A DNA stretch of 64,000 nt from Ferrithrix thermotolerans DSM 19514 (lineage in GTDB: Bacteria; Actinomycetota; Acidimicrobiia; Acidimicrobiales; CAIXPF01): NCBI GenBank assembly GCA_945906305.1, contig CAMDQT010000006.1, positions 1 to 64,000 of the forward strand. The letters are read 5' to 3'. Position numbers and translations under genes: made by a program. Positions 1-7,897 of this stretch are shown piece after piece. How positions within the stretch are numbered: position 1 is the first letter of the stretch; each line of letters starts with the position of its first letter. Under the pieces are notes generated by a model that was not told where the DNA came from, ran no database searches, and saw only the letters and a program-made list of their open reading frames with translations.

Positions 1-900
1 GATGACCTGCTCACCGAGATTGCCGGCCACCTGATCAAGGCGGGCGGCAAGCGACTGCGTCCCGGCTTCACCATCGCGGCGGCCTCCGTGGGAACCCGTG
101 AAACTGGCCCCGCCACCCACGGGGTGGTCCTCGGTGGTGTATCCGTCGAGCTGGTCCACTTGGGGTCGCTGTACCACGATGACGTCATCGATGAGGCCAA
201 GACCCGGCGGAACGTCGACTCCGTCAACGCCCGCTGGGGCAATCTCAAAGCGATTCTTGGGGGCGACTTTCTGCTCGCAAAAGCCTCCGAAATCGCCGCC
301 GGACTGGGCACAGAAGTAGCTGGCCTTTTGGCCGCTACCATCGCCAAGCTGTGCGAAGGCCAGGTCCGGGAGCTTCGCAACATCTATAACGTGACGCGCA
401 GCGAGGAAAGCTACCTCGCCGCCATTGCCGGCAAAACCGCCGCTCTGTTCGCCGCCGCGACGCGCATCGGCGGACTGGTGGCGGAGCTGCCCCGCATCGA
501 CATCGACCGACTCACCGTGTTCGGCACGGAGTACGGCATGGCGTTCCAGATTGTGGACGACATCCTCGACATCGTCTCCTCGGAGGCGGAATTGGGCAAG
601 CCGTCAGGCAATGACCTGATGCAGGGCGTGTACACCCTGCCGGTGATCCGCAGCCTCGCAGGGCCCGGACGCGATCAGTTGCTCCCATTACTTGGACAGC
701 CGTTGTCCAAGGAACAGGTGCAAGAGCCCCGTTCAGTAGTCAGTGCCAACGGTTCGATCGCGGGGGCAGTGGTCACAGCGCGCCAATACATCGACCGGGC
801 TCTGCAAGCAATTGAACCGCTCGCCGAGAGTGCCGGAGCCACGGGGCTACGAGGTGCAGCCGAGCATCTGATGGCGTCGCTACCGGACATCAACGCCTGA
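1..900 (+). CDS. Polyprenyl (trans-isoprenyl) diphosphate synthase, 5' end missing
   Basis: The reading frame is open from base 1, so the N-terminus lies outside the window; 299 residues are visible. The frame begins a few residues before the conserved KRLRP motif. The first aspartate-rich motif DDVID is followed by the paired arginines of DEAKTRR, and the second, DDILD, is near residue 185. A GKPSGNDLMQG segment follows, as in long-chain synthases. These sites bind the magnesium-diphosphate of allylic substrate and isopentenyl diphosphate. The family makes C30-C50 polyprenyl diphosphates for menaquinone side chains; chain length cannot be read safely here. It converges with mutM, with 8 bases between the stops. 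Confidence 0.93.
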   Translation, partial: DDLLTEIAGHLIKAGGKRLRPGFTIAAASVGTRETGPATHGVVLGGVSVELVHLGSLYHDDVIDEAKTRRNVDSVNARWGNLKAILGGDFLLAKASEIAAGLGTEVAGLLAATIAKLCEGQVRELRNIYNVTRSEESYLAAIAGKTAALFAAATRIGGLVAELPRIDIDRLTVFGTEYGMAFQIVDDILDIVSSEAELGKPSGNDLMQGVYTLPVIRSLAGPGRDQLLPLLGQPLSKEQVQEPRSVVSANGSIAGAVVTARQYIDRALQAIEPLAESAGATGLRGAAEHLMASLPDINA

Positions 901-908
901 ACCGAAGC

Positions 909-1730
909 TCAGCGTCGGGGCGTCGGCCCTTGGCATTGAGCACAGTAGGTCGTCGTACGGCCGTCCCAGACAGCCGCCTCAAGCAGGTCACCACAGCGGT
1001 GACAAGGCAGTCCTCGGCGTCCGTAACAGTCGAGGTTGAATTGGTTCTCCCCCCCGCGACCGTCCACACCGCGGTAGTCGCGCAAGGTGGTGCCGCCGGC
1101 GTCGAGGCCCCGAACCAGCGCCTGTTTGATGCCCGCGTGCAGCCGTTCGGCTTGGCGCAGGGTCAAAGACCGTCGGGCCGGATGCACTTGGGCGGCCCAA
1201 AACGCCTCGTCGGCGTAGATATTGCCGACTCCGGCGACGGGACGTTGGCTGAGGAGTTGAGTTTTCAGTCGACGTTTGGTTCCACGTAGCGCCTCCCACA
1301 ACACCTTGGGGGTGAACATCGGATCGAACGGTTCGGGACCTAACGCATCCAAGGTGGGCAACGAGCGGTACTGGCCCGCATCGACCACGGCAATTCGGCC
1401 GAATCTTCGAGTGTCGTCGAACAGGACGGTCCGGCCGTCATCGAGCGTCCACCAAGCACGGGTGTAAGGCCCCGCTACCGGTGTGCCGCCATGCTCGGCG
1501 ATCGAGAACGCTCCGGTCATACCGAGGTGGGCAATCAGCTCTCGACCATTGTCAAGGTCGACCAAGAGGTACTTGCCCCTCCGGCGCACAGCCATGACCG
1601 CCGCTCCCGTCGCGTCGACGGCGGAGGCGAACTTGGCCGATGGATGGGCCCAAGCAGCCACGATACGTGAGCCGGGCAGCATCGCATCGAGCTGCCGCCG
1701 AATGGTCTCGACCTCGGGTAGCTCAGGCAC
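909..1730 (-). CDS. mutM: Formamidopyrimidine-DNA glycosylase (Fpg/MutM)
   Basis: A base-excision repair enzyme that removes 8-oxoguanine and other oxidised purines and nicks the abasic site. The 273-residue protein starts MPELPEVET, which supplies the catalytic N-terminal proline and the following glutamate once Met is removed. The conserved lysine is in RRGKYL near residue 53. The C-terminus carries the zinc finger as CHRC, a 16-residue spacer, then CAQC. Length is normal for the family. It is the last gene of a minus-strand run (tilS, phosphatase-like protein, mutM), 25 bases after the preceding gene. Confidence 0.97.
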   Translation of the reverse strand: MPELPEVETIRRQLDAMLPGSRIVAAWAHPSAKFASAVDATGAAVMAVRRRGKYLLVDLDNGRELIAHLGMTGAFSIAEHGGTPVAGPYTRAWWTLDDGRTVLFDDTRRFGRIAVVDAGQYRSLPTLDALGPEPFDPMFTPKVLWEALRGTKRRLKTQLLSQRPVAGVGNIYADEAFWAAQVHPARRSLTLRQAERLHAGIKQALVRGLDAGGTTLRDYRGVDGRGGENQFNLDCYGRRGLPCHRCGDLLEAAVWDGRTTTYCAQCQGPTPRR

Positions 1731-1755
1731 GCGGGGTCACCGGAGGACCCGAAGG

Positions 1756-2286
1756 TCAGGCGTTCGCGGTGGTGCTGGCGCGAAGCTCGTGCGCCTGGTT
1801 GACCAACTGGCGTGCCGACGGCCCGAGCTGACGTTGCGTCAGTTGTTCCATGATCGAGATGGCACGGGGCCCTTCCGGCACCATGCCCGACCAGAGCAAA
1901 TACCCAGCCATGAGGCCAGTGATTGAATCACCGAGTTCCGAGCCGTGCAGCACCAACTTCTCTCCGCTGCGTAGCGACTCTCTCAACTCGGGGTAGAACG
2001 CACTCATCGCGGCACGAGGGTTGTCGTTGGGGGTGAAAGGACGGTGTACCCAGGCCACACCGAGCTCGTCGTAGTTGTGCAAATTGTGCGGCGAAGGCAA
2101 CAACGACATGAGTTGGGTGAAGCCCTGCTCACGAATCCAGATGATCTCTTCCTGGCGGCGAACCCGGCGGTGATTGGTGCCATAACCACCTGGACGCTCG
2201 CAAACCGCGAGCTTGTCCTTGATGATCCAACAGAAATTGCGGGGAACAATCCCCTGAGCCCACTTGCCCTTCGGCGCCACGCTCAC
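1756..2286 (-). CDS. Dual-specificity-phosphatase-like protein lacking catalytic residues
   Basis: 176 residues from a GTG start with a GGAAGG Shine-Dalgarno-like stretch upstream; a TTG lies one codon earlier. The fold is suggested by NFCWII near the start, REQGFTQLMSLLP, and a P-loop-like segment LVLHGSELGDSITGL followed by a hydrophobic helix. In active cysteine phosphatases this segment is HCxxGxxR. Here the cysteine is glycine and the arginine is not in place, so catalysis by the usual mechanism is not expected. It could be a binding or adaptor protein. Position between tilS and mutM on the same strand suggests co-transcription. Fold assignment is my own pattern match; function is unknown. 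Confidence 0.6.
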   Translation of the reverse strand: MSVAPKGKWAQGIVPRNFCWIIKDKLAVCERPGGYGTNHRRVRRQEEIIWIREQGFTQLMSLLPSPHNLHNYDELGVAWVHRPFTPNDNPRAAMSAFYPELRESLRSGEKLVLHGSELGDSITGLMAGYLLWSGMVPEGPRAISIMEQLTQRQLGPSARQLVNQAHELRASTTANA

Positions 2287-2337
2287 CAAGGTAGCCCTTC
2301 CGGCCCGCTCTCATAGGTCCCTAGAAAAGGTTTCTCG

Positions 2338-3309
2338 TCACGTCAGGTGAAGTCGACCCGCAGATCGAGCCACCCGACGGCCCCGACCCACCTCAGTGGC
2401 GCGTCGCTCACCGCGAACGACTGACAGCACCCGTTCAACAGCTGCCGCATCGGGGGGATGCTGCTCTTCATCACCCCCGGTGCGCAGCCAGCGTCTTAGG
2501 GCGGCGCGCGCCACTACGGGCGACGCGGCACGCAACGCCTGGACATCGGTCGGATCGAGATTCGCCGCCGCGAGTTCGACAAAGCCATCGAGTGCCGCAA
2601 GATGATCCCCGAGCCGAACCAACAACGGGACCACATCACGCTCAGCCACTTCTGCGAGCAGCGGAAGCACCTCGCCCCGCACTCGGTTGCGTCGAAAGCG
2701 GGGATCGCTGTTGGTCGGATCGCGCAACGGCACTAAACCCAACGACGCGCACACTGCTTCGGTGTCCCCACGCCGCAGCGCCAGCAGCGGGCGGCGCGGT
2801 GATGCGCCGAGCGCGGCCAAGCCGGTGGCCCCAGTTCCGCGGAGCAGGTTCAGCAACATGGTCTCGGCCCTATCGTCTGCCGTGTGTCCGACGAGGACGT
2901 CGGCAGGCAGGGCGTCATAACGGGCTCGCCGAGCTCGAGCTTCGAGATTCGGTCCCTCGGCCACCTCAACCGACACGGCATTGAAGCGAGCCCCAAACCG
3001 GCTCGCCACCGCTGCGACCTGCGCCGCCTCGATCTCGCCGGTGGGTCGTAGCCGGTGATCGACATGGACTGCGGTGACAACGCAACCGGCGCGACAAGCA
3101 AGCACCAGCAACGCCAGCGAGTCGGCACCTCCCGAAACGGCACATGTCACGGGCGTCCCCGGCGAGGGAAACGTGCAGCGGCCCAACAAGGTGGCGAGCA
3201 GCGCATCGGTATCGCTCAGTTCGATGCGCCCAGATGCTCGGCCCTCGCTATCCACTGCTGAGGCGATCGAATCTCGCTCAAAGTCGGCAGCCATTCCGCG
3301 CCCTCCCAC
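2338..3309 (-). CDS. tilS: tRNA(Ile)-lysidine synthase TilS
   Basis: Modifies C34 of the CAU-anticodon tRNA-Ile to lysidine so it reads AUA. The PP-loop motif SGGADSLAL is near residue 59, followed by HVDHRLRP and GHTADDRAET, all typical of TilS. The protein is 323 residues, in the size range of the short actinobacterial enzymes. The start is uncertain: ATG at 3309, ATG at 3294 and GTG at 3255 are all possible, and the first about 30 residues overlap the tail of the decayed zincin gene in another frame, which favours a downstream start. A phosphatase-like gene and mutM follow on the same strand. Confidence 0.93.
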   Translation of the reverse strand: MGGRGMAADFERDSIASAVDSEGRASGRIELSDTDALLATLLGRCTFPSPGTPVTCAVSGGADSLALLVLACRAGCVVTAVHVDHRLRPTGEIEAAQVAAVASRFGARFNAVSVEVAEGPNLEARARRARYDALPADVLVGHTADDRAETMLLNLLRGTGATGLAALGASPRRPLLALRRGDTEAVCASLGLVPLRDPTNSDPRFRRNRVRGEVLPLLAEVAERDVVPLLVRLGDHLAALDGFVELAAANLDPTDVQALRAASPVVARAALRRWLRTGGDEEQHPPDAAAVERVLSVVRGERRATEVGRGRRVARSAGRLHLT

Positions 3310-3624
3310 ACCCGGTCAAACAACGTGCGTCCGCCGCGGGCCTCGACGGTGGTGGTGAACCGCTCCCCCTCTGCGTACCGATTCAAACCCTTGCACTTGA
3401 GCATGGAAGTACCCACGAAGCCACCCCACGGCCGCGAACTGCGCCCCGTGGGTGCATTCGTGCAGTGCCACCCATAGACGAAACTCTGCCGCAGGGAAGG
3501 CGGAAGAGCCACATCCCCCGTACCGGCGAGCGACTCGCTCGGCACAGGCCCCATCGATGGCGACATTCATCGAGTTGCTCCCGCCGTGCTCTGGGACGGC
3601 ATCGGCGACCGACGCCGAGGTTGA
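3216..3624 (-). pseudogene. Decayed DUF2342-type zincin metallopeptidase
   Basis: Two frames carry pieces of one family. One frame (3570 down to 3316) has FRLWVALHECTHGAQF, with the HExxH zinc motif, and WLRGYFHAQ. A second frame, ending at 3216, has LNRYAEGERFTT, then FDRVWEGAEWLPTLSEIRSP and QQWIARAEHL, which matches the C-terminal tail of the same actinobacterial family (often annotated as coenzyme F420 biosynthesis-associated protein). The two join at about 3420, out of frame. The roughly 130 residues normally between them, including the third zinc ligand, are missing, as is most of the N-terminus. The gene normally sits next to tilS, as here. Confidence 0.72.
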
Positions 3625-3759
3625 TCAGCGAGCCCGGCCGGCGTACTTGGGTCCGAGTACCTTGACCACGTAGCCGATCGCCGTCGCGATCACCATAAGT
3701 ACGGTGGGGATCGCCAGTAGGACGGCGATCCAATAGTGCCAGACGACGGCCAAAGTCAT
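3625..3759 (-). CDS. 44-residue single-pass membrane microprotein
   Basis: ATG at 3759 to TGA at 3625. The sequence starts MTLAVVWHYW and has one hydrophobic segment (about residues 9-34, ending GYVVKVLG), then a short basic tail KYAGRAR. Codons are GC-rich at third positions, like the neighbours. It reads in the same frame as the zincin remnant that follows its stop. No family is recognised with certainty. It may be the first gene of the old zincin-tilS operon. Confidence 0.6.
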   Translation of the reverse strand: MTLAVVWHYWIAVLLAIPTVLMVIATAIGYVVKVLGPKYAGRAR

Positions 3760-3838
3760 GCCCGCAGCATACGTGGCAACCGCTGCCTCCCCACCAGTTC
3801 GAAGGTGAGGGGAACCTCCGGGCCGGTCGACTTTGGGA

Positions 3839-4027
3839 TCAGGCGATCTTCACGCCGCGCGTACGCAGCGTGGTCATTGGCTCGTGGCGAGCACAAAACT
3901 CGCCGTCGTTGTAGATCGAGAGCCGAGTGCGGCACTCAGTGCTGGCGCATACCCGATCGTGGGCGAAACGCCGCACGCTGCCCTCTTCACTGTCGAAGCG
4001 GTAGCCCACCACGGATGTTTCGTTCAT
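3839..4027 (-). CDS. 62-residue zinc-ribbon-like small protein
   Basis: ATG at 4027 is preceded at ideal spacing by a strong GGAGGT ribosome binding site. The protein has a likely metal-binding module: a cysteine in DRVCAS, then ECRTRLSIYNDGEFCARH, giving Cys-x4-Cys and Cys-x2-His. Short modules with this C..C-x-T-x-LS-x-YN..C..H pattern recur in actinobacterial proteins. It lies downstream of the sigma and anti-sigma pair on the same strand, separated from the anti-sigma gene by 94 bases that contain an inverted repeat. Function is unknown. Confidence 0.7.
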   Translation of the reverse strand: MNETSVVGYRFDSEEGSVRRFAHDRVCASTECRTRLSIYNDGEFCARHEPMTTLRTRGVKIA

Positions 4028-4089
4028 GTCACCTCCAACCACAGGCGCGGGTTGCATTCTTCCCCGGCCGACAGATTTTTCTTCCAAAA

Positions 4090-4111
4090 GTTTCAAACGA
4101 CCGTTCGAAAC
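4090..4111. repeat. Inverted repeat between the anti-sigma gene and the zinc-ribbon microprotein
   Basis: Arms GTTTCAAAC and GTTCGAAAC around a 4-base centre, with one mismatch in nine. On the minus strand it is followed by TTTTGG. It could be a weak intrinsic terminator after the anti-sigma gene, or an operator for the microprotein gene 63 bases downstream. The sequence alone does not decide between these. Confidence 0.5.
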
Positions 4112-4121
4112 AGACCGCTTC

Positions 4122-4391
4122 CTACGCTTGGCCGGGCTGATCGATCGTTCGTGCCTCGGACTCGAGCAACGCGCTGATGCGCTCGATAAGCGTCCTGGGA
4201 ATCTGGGTTTCCAACTTCGATCGCACGACAATGCGAAGTTCCTGCTCAAAGTCATAGGACGCGAAGCAGTGTTGGCAACCATGTAAATGCAACTCGATTC
4301 GCTCCCGACTCTCGATCGTGAGCTCACCATCGAGGAACTGATAAAGCTCGATCAGCGCCCGATTGCAATCAATGTCGTCGTCCTCAGCCAC
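4122..4391 (-). CDS. Zinc-binding anti-sigma factor, RsrA-like
   Basis: 89 residues from a GTG start, 12 bases after the sigma gene it probably controls. The putative zinc-binding anti-sigma motif is IELHLHGCQHC, with an upstream cysteine in DIDCNRAL and the typical QFLDGEL and FEQELRIVV segments. In the known mycothiol-system family, disulfide stress ejects zinc, opens the protein and frees the cognate ECF sigma factor. The order sigma gene then anti-sigma gene fits sigR-rsrA. The assignment rests on motif pattern and gene order. Confidence 0.88.
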   Translation of the reverse strand: MAEDDDIDCNRALIELYQFLDGELTIESRERIELHLHGCQHCFASYDFEQELRIVVRSKLETQIPRTLIERISALLESEARTIDQPGQA

Positions 4392-4403
4392 AGTTCGTAC
4401 CGC

Positions 4404-5006
4404 TCATCTCGGCTGGACTGCCTCGCCGTCCAGGACATCGACCAATGGATCAACCAGCCCACGTTCGCAGGCGAAGCCGTACAACTTCTTCTGGAGCGAC
4501 TTTCTTCCCCGATGCAGCCGACTCATGACGGTCCCGATGGGAATATCAAGGATTTCGGCGATCTCTTTGTAGGAAAAGCCCTCCACATCGGCCAACAGCA
4601 CCGCAATGCGGAACTGTTCCGGCAACTCCTCGACCGCAGTCACCACCTCGGCTTCGGTGAAGAAGTCGAGGAGCTCATCCTCGGCGCTGCGGCCAGCGGC
4701 GGCCGCCTCAAGCCCACCGAGACGGCGGTACAAGTATAAATCCTCGACCTCCTCGAGGTCGATCTGTTCCGGCCGCCGCTTCTTGACTCGATACATGTTG
4801 ATGTAGGTGTTCGTGAGAATGCGATACATCCACGCCTTGAGGTTGGTGCCGGCCTGGAACCCGCCGAAACCTCGGAAGGCCCGCAGGTAGGTTTCCTGGA
4901 CCAGATCCTCAGCCTCAGCGGTATTGCGGGTCATTCGAAGCGCGGCCGCATAGAGCGCGTTCGAAAAGGGCATGGCCTGTGCTGCGAACTCGGACCGATC
5001 CGCCAC
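4404..5006 (-). CDS. sigH: ECF RNA polymerase sigma factor, SigH/SigR-like
   Basis: 200 residues from a GTG start with a GGAGGAG ribosome binding site. Region 2 is visible in [16 protein letters not shown] and [16 protein letters not shown], and region 4 in [38 protein letters not shown] and [10 protein letters not shown]. In actinobacteria this family directs thiol-oxidative stress genes and its own operon. An RsrA-like anti-sigma gene follows. I did not find a convincing SigR-type promoter in the 125 bases upstream. It is divergent from the SDR gene. Confidence 0.93.
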   Translation of the reverse strand: MADRSEFAAQAMPFSNALYAAALRMTRNTAEAEDLVQETYLRAFRGFGGFQAGTNLKAWMYRILTNTYINMYRVKKRRPEQIDLEEVEDLYLYRRLGGLEAAAAGRSAEDELLDFFTEAEVVTAVEELPEQFRIAVLLADVEGFSYKEIAEILDIPIGTVMSRLHRGRKSLQKKLYGFACERGLVDPLVDVLDGEAVQPR

Positions 5007-5131
5007 GTCTCCTCCTCACGCCGAAGCCCTGCGTCGGGGCGCAACCACAGGGCGACGCTCCAAACCCTAGGTGATCGCACCGAAGATCGAAGTAAAGAAT
5101 TCGAACGCCAGCGCGGCCTAGAGTCCGGCCC

Positions 5132-5905
5132 ATGGATCTGCGTTTGGACAACAAGGTCGTGGTCGTCACCGGTGGGTCGAAGGGCATCGGGCGGGGCATC
5201 GCCCAGCTCGCGGCGGACTCCGGGGGCCAAGTGGTGATCGTGTCGCGCAAAGCTGACCAGCTCGAGGCGGCGGCCAAAGAAATCGGCCATGGCTGCGACT
5301 GGATTGCGGCCAACGTGGGCGAACCGGACCAGGCCGAACGGTGCCTCCAAGAGGTGATGCACCGTCACGGGGCCATCGATGTGTTGGTCAACAATGCCGC
5401 GGCAAACCCCTACGCCGGCCCGACGATCGACGTGGACTTGGCCCGTTGGAACAAGACCTTGCAGGTCAACATCACGGCGCCATTGGTTTGGACGCAGCTG
5501 GCCTGGAACCTGTGGATGAAAGAACACGGCGGTTCGATCATCAACATCTCCTCGGTCGGTGGGTTCACCACCAGCCTCATTCTCGGCGTCTACGACGTGA
5601 CCAAGGCGGCACTCGTACACCTCACGAAGCAGCTCGCCTCTGAGCTCGGCCCGCACACCCGCGTGAACTGCGTCGCACCCGGCCTTATCAAGACGGATTT
5701 CGCTCGGGTGCTGTGGGAAGGCAAACGGGGGGCCACCGTGGCCCAGGAGTATCCGCTGAAGCGACTCGGTGAACCACAAGACATCGCCGCAGCCACGATA
5801 TTCCTCGCCACCGATGCCTCATCGTGGATCACCGGTCAGACCATCATCTGCGACGGTGGCGGGCTCATCTCGCCGAGCAAGACAGGCACCACCCCCATCG
5901 AGTGA
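5132..5905 (+). CDS. Short-chain dehydrogenase/reductase (classical SDR)
   Basis: 257 residues. The NAD(P)-binding motif TGGSKGIGRG is near residue 13, NNAA near 90, then a serine in INISSVGG and the catalytic pair in YDVTKAA. C-terminal features GLIKTDFAR and ASSWITGQTIICDGGG are typical of 3-oxoacyl-ACP-reductase-like SDRs. It probably reduces or oxidises a carbonyl or alcohol, but the substrate cannot be told. Monocistronic; its promoter region is shared with the divergent sigma gene. Confidence 0.93.
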   Translation: MDLRLDNKVVVVTGGSKGIGRGIAQLAADSGGQVVIVSRKADQLEAAAKEIGHGCDWIAANVGEPDQAERCLQEVMHRHGAIDVLVNNAAANPYAGPTIDVDLARWNKTLQVNITAPLVWTQLAWNLWMKEHGGSIINISSVGGFTTSLILGVYDVTKAALVHLTKQLASELGPHTRVNCVAPGLIKTDFARVLWEGKRGATVAQEYPLKRLGEPQDIAAATIFLATDASSWITGQTIICDGGGLISPSKTGTTPIE

Positions 5906-6451
5906 CGTTCCGATTCCTCTCGCCGCCCGACTACATACCTGGCTGCTAGCGCCGTTATGGGGCGCCGCCATGAACCATTCCGCCTCGCTTGCCCACGAAA
6001 AGCGCACCGCGTGCTGAACACGGTTTCACCGACACGCCGCACCCTTCGCCCTCCCCTGCCCGATAGCCCAAGGCCGACTGCACGCTTCAAGGGACATCGA
6101 CCGCCTCCGCCGAAACGACACACGTTGGCGGAAAGGATCGCCAGCGCCCCCAGGGGTGCGTGTGTGTGCAGCCTGGAGGGGGTCAGCGGGCAGTAAGGTG
6201 CCTGCCGGTAGAAGCGGCCGGTCTGAGCGGCAGGGCCTGCTCGGATGCCCCGTCGAGGTCGTTGACGACCGGCTTTCGCAACCCTCGGCCCGCCCCACCG
6301 CACTGAGCGCCTTTGACGCCACTGACGGCAACCGCCACCACGGTCGAAACCGGTCTTGAACGGCCAGCGCGCAGAAAAACGCTCGTTCGAGGAGTTTTTA
6401 GGGTCGCTGGACAGCGCCCGCCATCTGCTCGCACCGTTACGTTGCGCAGCC
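5906..6451 (+). other. Long non-coding stretch upstream of the repeat protein
   Basis: About 546 bases without a supportable gene. One short piece (6150-6196, plus strand) would encode CVCSLEGVSGQ before a stop. This resembles the cysteine-containing tail DCVFTLNGVSGQ of the protein encoded just downstream, and may be a scrap of a lost paralogue. The last 90 bases before the ATG at 6452 contain less GC-rich runs (CATTTCATAGTTTTTG lies just inside the gene). No clear promoter, RNA or terminator was found. Confidence 0.4.
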
Positions 6452-7585
6452 ATGGCACTTTCATTCCATTTCATAGTTTTTGAATGCTTCGGATACCAAC
6501 CGCCGGTTCGACGATGCGCCACCCTGCTGCTCACCGCCTCGCTGCTTGGAGCCAGCGGCATGCTCGTAGCCGTAGCGCCAGCCGCAGCGCAAAGCCCAGC
6601 GGGGGACAGCGCTCCACCACCGGCCCCACCCCCCATCGGCACGGCGGAGGACTGTCGTTCGGTGAACGGAGTGCTGGTTTACCAGCGTCCAGGTACCACC
6701 GCGCTTTGTGTGAGCACGCCTCCCACGGGAGGGACCAAGCCAAACATCGCCATCGCCCGCTGGGGTGGAGTGGCCAACGCGGGCACCGGCAGCGGCAATA
6801 CCGCCAGGGCCATCGGCAACGAAAGCTTTGCGCTAGCCAGCGGCGGCAAGACCAACACCGCCACCGCTAACGGCGCCTTCGCCGCCGCCACCGCCACCGA
6901 AGGCAACGGCAACACTTCCATCGCCAATGGTTTTCGTAGCGAAGCGCTAACAATTTCGGGCGATGGCAACACCGCCAGGGCCAACGACGAATTCGGCCTC
7001 GCCATCGCCGGCTTTGGCAACGGCAACAAAGCCAGCGCCAGCGGCGCAGGATCAGAAGCGCTCACCGGGCTCGGCGACGGTAACTCGGCCGCCGCTGACG
7101 GCCCAAACTCAAAGGCACTAGCCACGGACGGCGACGGTAACTCGGCCGCCGCTGACGGCAGCGACAGTTCGGCTACGACCGTCCGGGGAAATAAGAACTC
7201 GGCCACCGCCTCCGGGGTGGCGAGCTTCGCCTCCGCCTCGGACGGAAACGGAAACCGCGCTCACAGTAAGAACGGCGGTTGGGCTCTTGCCGGACCCTAC
7301 GCGCTGGACGATGCCAGCAACGCCGTGGGATCTGGCAACAACAACGTCGCCGCCGCTCGCGGCGCAGGAGCCAAAGCCATCGCAGGCGGCGGCCAGAAGA
7401 ACAACGCCACCGCGAACGGCACCGACACCCAAGCCACCGCAGGCAACGGCGACAAAAACACCGCCACCGCCAAGAACGGTGGCACCGCAACCGCCACCAA
7501 CGGCGACAACAACCGAGCCGCAGCTCTGGAGGACTGTGTGTTCACCCTCAACGGGGTCAGCGGTCAGAACGGCCAATGCAAGTAG
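6452..7585 (+). CDS. Exported repeat protein with thirteen 19-residue GxGN units
   Basis: About 377 residues. A basic and hydrophobic signal sequence includes RRCATLLLTASLLGASG and ends VAPAAAQS. A proline-rich linker and a two-cysteine segment (EDCRSVNG to TALCVS) follow. From nucleotide 6788 the protein consists of about thirteen units, mostly 19 residues, each starting G-x-x-N and rich in Ala, Ser and Thr, such as GNGNKASASGAGSEALTGL. It ends with a second two-cysteine segment (EDCVFTLNG, GQCK). Such regular short units suggest a beta-solenoid stalk or surface fibre with disulfide-bonded caps. No enzymatic motif is seen. No better start than ATG 6452 was found. Confidence 0.72.
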   Translation: MALSFHFIVFECFGYQPPVRRCATLLLTASLLGASGMLVAVAPAAAQSPAGDSAPPPAPPPIGTAEDCRSVNGVLVYQRPGTTALCVSTPPTGGTKPNIAIARWGGVANAGTGSGNTARAIGNESFALASGGKTNTATANGAFAAATATEGNGNTSIANGFRSEALTISGDGNTARANDEFGLAIAGFGNGNKASASGAGSEALTGLGDGNSAAADGPNSKALATDGDGNSAAADGSDSSATTVRGNKNSATASGVASFASASDGNGNRAHSKNGGWALAGPYALDDASNAVGSGNNNVAAARGAGAKAIAGGGQKNNATANGTDTQATAGNGDKNTATAKNGGTATATNGDNNRAAALEDCVFTLNGVSGQNGQCK

Positions 7586-7644
7586 ACGTCGATTTGGCCG
7601 CATCCCGGCCGGCTCGTGATCCCGATTTACGGGCACAAGCCTTG

Positions 7645-7665
7645 TTGCCGGGTTGACCCCGGCAA
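7645..7665 (+). terminator. Hairpin 60 bases after the 19-mer repeat gene
   Basis: Perfect 8-base stem TTGCCGGG / CCCGGCAA with loop TTGAC. No run of T follows, so it would be an imperfect intrinsic terminator. It overlaps the end of the inverted remnant described separately, so the pairing may be incidental to old coding sequence. Confidence 0.35.
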
Positions 7666-7760
7666 GGTTACAGACGCAATTCTGGAGGGCTGGTGCTTGG
7701 TTTTTGTCGCCGTTCGTGGCGAAGCGATGTATGGCCTGGTCCCGCCCGTCGGTGGCGTGG
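7650..7760 (-). pseudogene. Collapsed inverted relative of the 19-mer repeat protein
   Basis: Read on the minus strand, this stretch holds PTPPTGGTRPYIA in one frame, then ATNGDKNQAPALQNCVCNL in another. The neighbour on the plus strand has STPPTGGTKPNIA just before its repeats and ATNGDNNRAAALEDCVFTL at its end. The match also holds in DNA, for example GCCACGAACGGCGACAA here against GCCACCAACGGCGACAA there. So the N-terminal and C-terminal flanks of a paralogue survive, the whole repeat region between them is deleted, and the junction is frameshifted. It is tail-to-tail with the intact gene. Confidence 0.7.
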
Positions 7761-7897
7761 GAGCGAAGCTGGCGGCGGGTCCGCCGTCGGAGCGGTGTGT
7801 GACCAAAGCCCCACCACATGGTCGCTCCGTCGACGGGCATGGCACCATCGCTGACCCCGCGGCCGGACGGAAGGCCCGATCGGAGAAACGGACATCA

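Noticed and set aside
7118..7840. Long minus-strand open frame across the 19-mer repeat gene
   Set aside because: A by-product of GC-rich repeated codons on the other strand. Only the portion at 7650-7760 has independent similarity, reported as a remnant.
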